A stretch of 5,346 bases of DNA from Flavobacteriales bacterium UBA5422 (GTDB lineage: Bacteria; Bacteroidota; Bacteroidia; Flavobacteriales_D; Crocinitomicaceae): positions 108,525-113,870 of the forward strand of contig DHNG01000033.1 of the NCBI GenBank assembly GCA_002409405.1, read 5' to 3'. A model generated the notes under the pieces. That model was not told the origin of the DNA. It made no database searches and saw only the letters and a program-made list of their open reading frames with translations. Position 1 is the stretch's first letter. Every line of letters begins with the position of its first letter. The position numbers and the translations under genes were made by a program. Of the stretch, positions 1 through 5,346 are shown one piece after another.

Positions 1-2571
1 TCGACAGCAGAAAAAAGTGCTTCGGAAGAAGAAAGAACAGCTTACAGAGCAGCAGCAGAACAAGAAATTCAGCGCATCGACAACCGAATCAAAACGCTGG
101 AACAACAGCAACAAACAATCGAACAGCAGACGGCTACTCAAACCAACAACCCTAACTCCAATGATGTAGCTGTTTCGCCAACGCGGGAGCAATCCATCGA
201 ATCAAAATTAGCGGACAACACAACTTCTGCTAAAGAACGAAAAGAACTGACAAAAGAATTGACGGAGTTAAAGCAGGAAAAAGCAATTTCATCTACGCGT
301 CAGAAAGAAGAACAAATTCAGGAATTAACTTCTGTTATTTCGAAGGCTGAAAGTACATCCGGAAACCCACCTTCTGCCTCTACTTCTATTGCACAAAAAC
401 TTACAACACAAATACATACAGAAAAAGATCCGCTAAAAAAAGAACTACTTGTCGATGAACTCTTAAAAATACGTGAGCAACAGGCAGAACAAATCGAACG
501 TATACAGCTACTCGAAGAGAACCACTCTTTTACCGCAGCAAATCCGGACGTGCGCCTGTATTCGGAAGAACAATTAAAAGTGAGGAGACGACAAGGAATT
601 ATTGAAATTGAGGAATTGACCAATATGCGATCACTTCTGCAACAACAACTCACGACCGCTCCGAAAAAAGAAAAAGAAGTACTCACACAGAAAATCAATG
701 TACTGAACGAACGGGAAGCCATTGTTCAACGGGAACTGGTATTCATCGATGCACAACTGAAGCAGTACACAGCTGTAGAAGAGTCCCCTTCTTTGTCCGA
801 AAATACAGCCACACTTACTTATAATGAAGAACGGGCGATTGCCTCATCAGAAGCATACGAAACGTATGCGAAAGCTGTTGCAGAACAGAATAAGCATGTT
901 GCAGAATATGCAGCATTGAAACAACAATTACGTGATCATCAATCCCAGTTGGAAGCGATCAGAAAACGTGAAAAAACAGCTGATCCATCTGAAAAAATGT
1001 TGCTTTCCGATCAAAAGTCTATGGCAATTGAAAACATCAAAAATATTTCAGTATCTTTGAAAGAACTAGAGGTTCAAATCAATGAAGCGGCTCAAACTGC
1101 TTCCATTCATTTACCAACTGACTCGATTGTAGGTATGAAGTTTAAAAATTTAGTTGCGAGAGGAATTAATCCGATCAAAAAATCACTTATTGCTACAACA
1201 CTGATCCCGATTTCAGTGCATGGAATCGAATTCAATCCAACTACCCCTCCCCTTCCTGAACTTAAGAAAATACCTGTCGAAGTTAAAACACCAATGGGAC
1301 TTATATACCGTGTTCAGGTTGGCGCTTTCGCACGACCAATCCCTGAAAGTCATTTCAAAGAGTTCTCTCCTGTTTCAGGTGAAAAAATTGAAAATTCAGC
1401 CATTACCCGCTACATGGCCGGTTACTTTAATACCGCATCAACAGTCGTCGAAGCACGTGAAAAAATCAGGCAGTTGGGTTACAATGATGCATTTGTAGTT
1501 GCTTATTGTGATGGAAAACGCATCAGTTTCGGAGAAGCACGTCAACTGGAAGCACGCAATGAATGTATTGGTAAAAAGGTGGAGGAAATTCAGTTGGAAG
1601 TAGCGACCAATATTGCTCAAAACCTGGGATTGGAAGATACTTCCAAAACACTAAAACCTGTTGCAGAACATACTTACAACCAGGCACCGGGAGCAGCAAA
1701 AGCATGGGCCATTGAACAATTCAACGGCGATCAAATCTTTTTCACCGTCCAGGTAGGTGTATTTAACCGCCCTGTAACAAGGGATTTACTGTTTAACCTC
1801 GAACCGCTGTATACATTACGACTGGACAATGGTCAAATCCGTTATTCGGTCGGAATGTACGGTAACTTAATGCATGCTGTGAACCTGCAGAGTGAAGTCC
1901 GCAAAAAAGGAATTCCGGATGCGTTTGTCGTGGCATATTACCAAGGCAACCGGATCAGTGTCAGCAAAGCCCGTGAATTAATCAATGGTGGAGTGTCTGT
2001 ATATACGGGTAATCCGAATCCACAACCAAAAATTGAAGCACATACCGCAAACAGTGATGTGACAACAGTCATTCCTGTTTTTAGTACCGGAACGACCGGA
2101 GAAGTAATTACCCACCCCGAATCGTATGTACAATTCATTACGAAACAAACATACGAGCAATATCCCAGAGAAGAATTGAACAGGTACAACAACAAAGGAA
2201 ATTTTTACTACGACAACAACGACAAGCACATCAAATCCACCTTCTATTCAGACGCATTCCTGTTGCCTCGCATTGCTGCTTTTGCGGATGAAATGGATAC
2301 CATCCACTATACCAAATCGGATGTCCTCAAGAGCAACGATTCACGCATATCGTTCTTGCTTAACGGAACCTCTATTCCGGGTGATTTCAACGATTGGCTG
2401 ACAAAATTCCCGTACAGAAAAGCATATATACATTCGGAAAATGGAATAGAAATCCGTATCTTTGACATTCAATTAAAGGAAGTCGAAGAAATGAAAATCA
2501 TTTCAGAGTTGTTCGGTTATCCACTGATTGAAACACAAAATAAAAGTGAATATGAACGAAATGATGAATAG
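1..2571 (+). CDS. Large coiled-coil protein with two SPOR-like repeats, 5'-truncated by the window
   Basis: The frame is open from base 1, so the gene begins upstream. A TTG at 259 could be read as a start, but coding character continues unbroken before it. The visible part is 856 residues (numbered from base 1). Residues 1 to about 385 are rich in Glu, Lys, Gln and Ala and look like coiled coil. Two related SPOR-like repeats follow, at about 436-517 (starting YRVQVGAF) and 581-662 (starting FTVQVGVF); both contain a DAFVVAY motif and then RIS. SPOR domains typically bind denuded peptidoglycan, but Bacteroidota proteins carrying this variant are mostly uncharacterised, so cell-wall or envelope binding is inference. 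In such proteins the missing N-terminus often carries TPR or PD40 beta-propeller repeats; that cannot be seen here. The last 190 or so residues match no domain I recognise. The TAG stop lies inside the start region of clpS. Confidence 0.88.
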   Translation, partial: STAEKSASEEERTAYRAAAEQEIQRIDNRIKTLEQQQQTIEQQTATQTNNPNSNDVAVSPTREQSIESKLADNTTSAKERKELTKELTELKQEKAISSTRQKEEQIQELTSVISKAESTSGNPPSASTSIAQKLTTQIHTEKDPLKKELLVDELLKIREQQAEQIERIQLLEENHSFTAANPDVRLYSEEQLKVRRRQGIIEIEELTNMRSLLQQQLTTAPKKEKEVLTQKINVLNEREAIVQRELVFIDAQLKQYTAVEESPSLSENTATLTYNEERAIASSEAYETYAKAVAEQNKHVAEYAALKQQLRDHQSQLEAIRKREKTADPSEKMLLSDQKSMAIENIKNISVSLKELEVQINEAAQTASIHLPTDSIVGMKFKNLVARGINPIKKSLIATTLIPISVHGIEFNPTTPPLPELKKIPVEVKTPMGLIYRVQVGAFARPIPESHFKEFSPVSGEKIENSAITRYMAGYFNTASTVVEAREKIRQLGYNDAFVVAYCDGKRISFGEARQLEARNECIGKKVEEIQLEVATNIAQNLGLEDTSKTLKPVAEHTYNQAPGAAKAWAIEQFNGDQIFFTVQVGVFNRPVTRDLLFNLEPLYTLRLDNGQIRYSVGMYGNLMHAVNLQSEVRKKGIPDAFVVAYYQGNRISVSKARELINGGVSVYTGNPNPQPKIEAHTANSDVTTVIPVFSTGTTGEVITHPESYVQFITKQTYEQYPREELNRYNNKGNFYYDNNDKHIKSTFYSDAFLLPRIAAFADEMDTIHYTKSDVLKSNDSRISFLLNGTSIPGDFNDWLTKFPYRKAYIHSENGIEIRIFDIQLKEVEEMKIISELFGYPLIETQNKSEYERNDE
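1028..1059 (+). promoter_or_regulatory. Possible internal promoter inside the SPOR-protein gene
   Basis: TTG at 1028-1030 and TATCTTTG at 1052-1059, separated by 21 bases, match the Bacteroidota housekeeping promoter (TTG, then TAnnTTTG). The site lies within coding sequence, about 75 bases before an in-frame ATG at 1135. A perfect TAnnTTTG is expected by chance a few times in a window this size, so only the pairing with a correctly spaced TTG makes it worth listing. Confidence 0.25.
2433..2464 (+). promoter_or_regulatory. Candidate clpS promoter within the 3' end of the upstream gene
   Basis: TATCTTTG at 2457-2464 is a perfect match to the Bacteroidota -7 element and identical to the one in front of the tRNA. 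The -33 element is imperfect: TTC at 2433-2435 instead of TTG, 21 bases upstream. Transcription would start near 2470, giving clpS a leader of roughly 80 bases, independent of the larger upstream gene. Confidence 0.4.
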
Positions 2572-2836
2572 TGTCCAGACTCAGGAAAGCGTTTTGTCAG
2601 TTGAAACATTGTTAGATCAACATGATTTGATTGTATACAACGACGATGTGAATACCTTTGATCATGTAATTGAATCGCTTGTCAAGGTATGCCGGCACGA
2701 CAGTATCCAGGCAGAACAATGTACCCTGATCATCCATTACAATGGTAAATGCCAGGTAAAAAGAGGGACATTTGAGAAATTGGAGCCGATGTGTACAGCT
2801 CTACTAGACAGAGGAATAAGTGCTGTCATTGAATAA
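2552..2836 (+). CDS. clpS: ATP-dependent Clp protease adaptor ClpS
   Basis: ClpS is a small cytoplasmic adaptor that binds proteins with destabilising N-terminal residues and hands them to a Clp ATPase (ClpC in most bacteria lacking ClpA) for degradation by ClpP. From the ATG at 2552 the product is 94 residues, a normal ClpS length. A short variable tail is followed by the ClpS core from about residue 25. The N-degron pocket is recognisable: Asn30-Asp31-Asp32 in the motif LIVYNDDVNTF, and His62 in the motif IIHYNGK, equivalent to the NDD and His66 of the E. coli protein. The position of the E. coli gatekeeper Met40 is Phe36 here. The start is uncertain among ATGs at 2552, 2561 and 2564, all in the variable tail; 2552 has an A-rich leader typical of the phylum and overlaps the upstream gene by 20 bases. 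A TTG start at 2528 is less likely. Confidence 0.95.
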   Translation: MNEMMNSVQTQESVLSVETLLDQHDLIVYNDDVNTFDHVIESLVKVCRHDSIQAEQCTLIIHYNGKCQVKRGTFEKLEPMCTALLDRGISAVIE

Positions 2837-2861
2837 TAAACGAAATTAAAGTAAAAAAAAG

Positions 2862-2892
2862 TTGCGGGATCAGAATAAATGCTCTATCTTTG
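2862..2892 (+). promoter_or_regulatory. Promoter of the tRNA-Arg gene
   Basis: TTG at 2862-2864 and TATCTTTG at 2885-2892, 20 bases apart, fit the Bacteroidota sigma-A consensus exactly. The predicted transcription start near 2898-2900 lies about 12-14 bases before the mature tRNA 5' end, leaving a short leader for RNase P to remove. The region is A-rich just upstream of the TTG, as is usual for strong stable-RNA promoters. Confidence 0.75.
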
Positions 2893-2911
2893 CACTCGCA
2901 AAACTTGCAAC

Positions 2912-2985
2912 GGCCTCGTGGCGCAACTGAATAGCGCACCTGATTACGGCTCAGGAGGTTTCAGGTTTGAATCCTGACGAGGTCA
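2912..2985 (+). tRNA. tRNA-Arg (anticodon ACG)
   Basis: A full cloverleaf of 74 bases folds by eye. The acceptor stem is GGCCTCG (2912-2918) with CGAGGTC (2978-2984), including one G-U pair, and A2985 is the discriminator. The D stem is GCGC/GCGC with a 9-base loop. The anticodon stem is CCTGA/TCAGG with loop TTACGGC, giving anticodon ACG at 2946-2948. The variable loop has 5 bases, and the T stem is TCAGG/CCTGA with loop TTTGAAT. A34 would be edited to inosine by TadA to read CGU, CGC and CGA. CCA is not encoded and must be added after transcription. The D loop has A at position 19 and the T loop has U at 56, replacing the usual G19-C56 pair in a compensating way. It is a single-gene unit with its own promoter and terminator. 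Confidence 0.97.
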
Positions 2986-2986
2986 C

Positions 2987-3016
2987 AAAGGACGGTTTAA
3001 TAACCGTCCTTTTTTT
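2987..3016 (+). terminator. Rho-independent terminator after tRNA-Arg
   Basis: GGACGGTT (2990-2997) pairs perfectly with AACCGTCC (3002-3009) around a TAAT loop. Three A-U pairs extend the stem at its base, and a run of seven T follows (3010-3016). It begins one base after the tRNA discriminator and its flanking C, so it ends the tRNA transcript and separates it from the nuclease gene 30 bases downstream. Confidence 0.9.
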
Positions 3017-3023
3017 ATTTTAG
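3016..3023 (+). promoter_or_regulatory. Weak candidate -7 element for the nuclease gene
   Basis: TATTTTAG matches TAnnTTTG at all but one fixed position and lies 22 bases before the ATG at 3046. No TTG is found at the expected distance upstream, which falls inside the terminator hairpin. The nuclease gene needs some promoter in this short interval unless it depends on read-through from the tRNA unit; this is the best visible candidate. Confidence 0.18.
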
Positions 3024-3045
3024 AATGTTTTTTTAAATTCGTTCA

Positions 3046-4194
3046 ATGGCTAAGATCAAACAAACGGTTATCACCCTGCATTTTTTCATTGCAGCCCTCT
3101 CCATTACCTATTCACAAGTCCCTCAATTTGGAAGCGACACCCTGCTCGATGTCGGTTGTTGGAACCTGGAATGGTTTGGCAGTACAGGATATGGTCCGAC
3201 CAACGAACAATTACAATTCAACAATGTCAAACAAGTAGTCAACAACACAGACATTGACATTTGGGGATTCACTGAAATGTCAAGCTATGTGGCATACCAA
3301 CAGCTATTGGCTGATCTTCCGCAATACGGAGGCGCATTGGCATCTTATAATCAAACACAAAAAACAGCCTTGTTTTACAAAAAAGACATGTTTGAAGTAA
3401 TTTCCAGCAACCACATCCTGACCTCATCGAGCTTCAACTATGACTTTGCCAGTCGCCCGCCGTTGGAAGTTGTCTTAAAAACGAAATCATTTATTGCTCC
3501 CGATACAATTTATGCCATTGTCATTCATCTGAAAGCATTTGCAGATCAGGAATCCTACGATAGAAGAAAAGGAGCTGTAACTGCTTTAAAGAATTACATG
3601 GATTTCATCCGAAAAGATAAAAAAACGATTGTTTTAGGCGACTGGAATGATGATTTGGACCAATCAACCTTCAATGGAATTGAAACACCTTTTCAAATCC
3701 TCCTGGATGATCCCGCTGACTACTTTTTCCCTACAAAAGCACTCAGTGATGCCGGAAAAACTTCGTATGCGTTCTATAGTGGCTCCTTTCTCGATCACAT
3801 TATGGTAACCACTCCATTGACGGTTGATTACATTCCTTCATCTGCAAAGGTTCTCGACATGATGCCGACATATATCAGTAATTTTTCACAAAACACCTCT
3901 GATCACTACCCGGTTATCTCAGCTTTCCACCTGGACAATATCCAATCGTTGGGAGTACAATCACCAAGTATAGACGAGCAATTATTTGCGGTAGCTGCAG
4001 ATCGGGCAACGGTTTTTGCTTTGGGAGAATGGGAAGGTACCGTTGAAATTTATGCTGTTGACGGCACAAAAACAGGAGAGTTTGAAAAACAGGCCGGGCA
4101 ATTAGAAATTCCGGTTGGTCACCTTCCTCAGGGAATGTACATCGCTGCTTTACAGCTAAAAACAGGTACAAAAACGTATAAATTTGTCCGTTAG
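3046..4194 (+). CDS. Secreted endonuclease/exonuclease/phosphatase-family protein with T9SS type A sorting domain
   Basis: The 382-residue product starts with a Sec signal peptide: Lys-rich start, hydrophobic stretch to about residue 20, likely cleavage near TYSQ at 21-24. This supports the ATG at 3046. Residues 35-296 form an endonuclease/exonuclease/phosphatase (DNase I-like) metal-dependent domain with all hallmark motifs: CWNLEWFG with Asn40, GFTEM with Glu77, VIHLKA with His161, GDWND with Asp199 and Asn201, FLDH with Asp250-His251, and SDHYPV with Asp286-His287. An active phosphodiesterase is therefore likely; whether it cuts DNA, RNA or another phosphoester cannot be told. Residues from about 303 to the end resemble a type A C-terminal sorting domain (VEIYAVDG, then LPQGMYIAALQ and a final KFVR), which directs export through the type IX system to the surface or medium. 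No Shine-Dalgarno sequence is visible. A role in scavenging nucleotides from extracellular nucleic acid is plausible but inferred. Confidence 0.92.
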   Translation: MAKIKQTVITLHFFIAALSITYSQVPQFGSDTLLDVGCWNLEWFGSTGYGPTNEQLQFNNVKQVVNNTDIDIWGFTEMSSYVAYQQLLADLPQYGGALASYNQTQKTALFYKKDMFEVISSNHILTSSSFNYDFASRPPLEVVLKTKSFIAPDTIYAIVIHLKAFADQESYDRRKGAVTALKNYMDFIRKDKKTIVLGDWNDDLDQSTFNGIETPFQILLDDPADYFFPTKALSDAGKTSYAFYSGSFLDHIMVTTPLTVDYIPSSAKVLDMMPTYISNFSQNTSDHYPVISAFHLDNIQSLGVQSPSIDEQLFAVAADRATVFALGEWEGTVEIYAVDGTKTGEFEKQAGQLEIPVGHLPQGMYIAALQLKTGTKTYKFVR

Positions 4195-4412
4195 TTTGAT
4201 TCGCTTGCTTTGATTTCTTCTTGAATCAATTGGTTCCACTTGTATTTGTTTGTTGGGGAATAATGTAGTTTTTAGTCCCATGGCATCTTCGCTCATGGCC
4301 TCACTTATCTGATTGATAAAATATGGTTCTGTTCTAAAATATAGAAACGATCAAAACGATTCTTTTGGTTTCTTTCCAATACAGAATAGATCAACCACAA
4401 TAAATTAATCAT
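4191..4412 (-). pseudogene. Possible decayed minus-strand reading frame in the 294-base gap
   Basis: The gap 4195-4488 has no convincing intact gene. On the minus strand, one frame reads from an ATG at 4412-4410 to a TAA at 4193-4191 with three internal stops (TAA at 4307-4305, TGA at 4295-4293, TAA at 4274-4272). The pieces between stops look protein-like, with LERNQKNRFDRFYILEQ early and KLHYSPTNKYKWNQLIQEEI at the end, and the final stop overlaps the nuclease stop codon. A second minus-strand frame (4350 to 4162) is also open for 62 codons, which makes the choice of frame ambiguous. I recognise no family. It may be a gene remnant or may be chance in A/T-rich DNA. Confidence 0.2.
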
Positions 4413-4488
4413 TTTTTTTCATTAAGACTACAATCGGATCTACTTTTTGTTGTAACTTGCTTATCAACATTTAATTAATCTTATTACT

Positions 4489-5346
4489 ATGAAAAAAGCA
4501 ATTCTATTTATGGGATTCTTTGTGTCCATTCCATTATTTATGGGATGTAAAAAAGAAGCAAAAGAAAATTTTGAGTACACACCATTAGGAAGTGAAGTCA
4601 AGATGATCACGAACAACTATTCAGTGGAAGACTACCTGGTCAATCCCAACGACGCGGATGATGAAAAAGTAAGTCGACAGTTGCATGAAATGGGCCTCAT
4701 TGCACGAAATCTTTTTACAGACAACAGGTACAATAGCCTGATTCTTTCAGCGGCACAAAAATCTGCATCGGGTGCGGTCAGTATGAAACAATTTATCGAG
4801 AAGGCCGGAAGAAATGACAGAAATTCGGAACATTTTTCGAAGCTGTCTTCTTTCATTCAGACAATTGACCTGACTCACAAAGCTGTAAATCCTGCTGTAA
4901 AAGGTGAAATAGAACAGTATGTACCAGCCATTTTCGTCCCCAATGCAGATGGAGCTGATTTAAGTAAAACACCGATTATCTCAACAGGAATATATGTCAA
5001 TAGCACACTGTCGGGTAATGATGCTTACGAAAATTACATTGTTGCCTGGTATCCGGATGGCCAAGGAAACTTTACAGAATTCCTGCTAAGCGAAGAAACA
5101 GCGATGTCTACCAAGCATCCCATTTTTGTGATGGACAATGCGCAAGAAGTAATGCTTACGCGAAAACGAATGAATGTAAAAGATGACCTCAGTACTGATT
5201 ATACGCCGAAAAATACGGCTACGGCGTGGTTCTCTTCTAATGAGTACCAAATAAACATTAGTTACGAGAATGATAATTATTCAGAATTTTGCATCACTGC
5301 ATTTGCGATCAGGCCAGGTGGAACTATTTTAAAAACACTCCAAGCT
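4489..5346 (+). CDS. Uncharacterised lipoprotein, 3'-truncated by the window
   Basis: An ATG at 4489 opens a frame that runs to the window edge (286 codons, no stop). The start is supported by a lipoprotein signal peptide: MKK, a hydrophobic stretch, then FMGC with the lipid-modified cysteine at residue 20, followed by KKEAKE. Maturation would involve Lgt and signal peptidase II, with anchoring in an inner or outer membrane leaflet. The -3 residue is Phe rather than Leu, somewhat off the lipobox consensus. The mature part begins with a charged, mostly helical region (about 45-145). A more beta-like region follows, with the motifs YVPAIFVPNADG (144-155), YIVAWYPDGQGNF (183-195) and HPIFVMDNAQE (210-220). 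I know no function for these motifs. No Shine-Dalgarno sequence is present; the leader is A/T-rich. The gene follows the nuclease in the same direction but after 294 bases, so it is probably transcribed separately. Confidence 0.85.
   Translation, partial: MKKAILFMGFFVSIPLFMGCKKEAKENFEYTPLGSEVKMITNNYSVEDYLVNPNDADDEKVSRQLHEMGLIARNLFTDNRYNSLILSAAQKSASGAVSMKQFIEKAGRNDRNSEHFSKLSSFIQTIDLTHKAVNPAVKGEIEQYVPAIFVPNADGADLSKTPIISTGIYVNSTLSGNDAYENYIVAWYPDGQGNFTEFLLSEETAMSTKHPIFVMDNAQEVMLTRKRMNVKDDLSTDYTPKNTATAWFSSNEYQINISYENDNYSEFCITAFAIRPGGTILKTLQA

Noticed and set aside
1..250. CAA/CAG/GAA-rich stretch as a DNA tandem repeat
   Set aside because: The triplets are interspersed rather than tandem and simply encode the Gln/Glu-rich coiled coil.
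2528..2551. TTG at 2528 as the clpS start, adding eight residues
   Set aside because: ATG codons at 2552, 2561 and 2564 are available, the ClpS core begins well after them, and TTG starts are uncommon.
259..2571. TTG at 259 as the true start of the SPOR-protein gene
   Set aside because: The frame is open and coding-like (Glu/Gln/Lys-rich coiled coil) from base 1, so the gene continues upstream of the window; the TTG is an internal Leu codon.
2890..2901. TTGC-ACTC-GCAA inverted repeat just before the tRNA as an operator
   Set aside because: A four-base stem overlapping the promoter's TTTG is easily explained by chance; no second copy or known operator pattern is visible.
2912..2985. tRNA gene used as an integration site (attachment repeat)
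   Set aside because: No repeat of the tRNA 3' end was seen elsewhere in the window, and there is no integrase gene; a terminator follows directly.
4196..4229. Inverted repeat TTGATTC/GAATCAA after the nuclease gene as a terminator
   Set aside because: The stem is only 7 bp, the loop is 20 bases, and no T-run follows on the + strand, so it is unlikely to terminate transcription.
4441..4449. TACTTTTTG as the -7 promoter element of the lipoprotein gene
   Set aside because: The spacing between TA and TTTG is three bases instead of two, and no TTG lies at the expected distance upstream.

Overview
The window looks like chromosomal DNA of a Bacteroidota bacterium, probably from the Flavobacteriales (the order is inference). 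Four things point there: a SPOR-repeat protein of the type common in that phylum; a secreted nuclease ending in a type IX secretion (T9SS) type A sorting domain; promoters of the phylum's TTG-N(about 20)-TAnnTTTG form; and genes that start after A/T-rich leaders without Shine-Dalgarno sequences. All protein genes that can be called with confidence are on the + strand.

Layout. Bases 1-2571 hold the C-terminal 856 codons of a large protein whose start lies left of the window: a long charged coiled-coil region, two divergent SPOR-like repeats, and an unrecognised C-terminal region. Its last bases overlap the start of clpS (2552-2836), the N-degron adaptor of the Clp protease, which seems to have its own promoter inside the upstream gene. 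Next is a compact, self-contained tRNA unit: promoter (2862-2892), tRNA-Arg(ACG) (2912-2985), and a strong intrinsic terminator (2987-3016). Thirty bases after the terminator starts a 382-residue secreted endonuclease/exonuclease/phosphatase-family protein with its catalytic motifs intact and a T9SS tail (3046-4194). A 294-base gap follows; it holds no convincing intact gene but may contain a decayed minus-strand reading frame. Last is a 3'-truncated lipoprotein gene of unknown function (4489 to the window end).

Working together. The genes do not form an obvious pathway. The SPOR protein, nuclease and lipoprotein are predicted envelope or secreted products, while clpS and the tRNA are housekeeping genes. 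No mobile element, CRISPR array or defence system is visible. The points most worth checking are a covarying replacement of the usually near-invariant G19-C56 tertiary pair in the tRNA, a possible internal promoter and start in the SPOR gene, the possible minus-strand remnant, and the unassigned C-terminal region of the SPOR protein.
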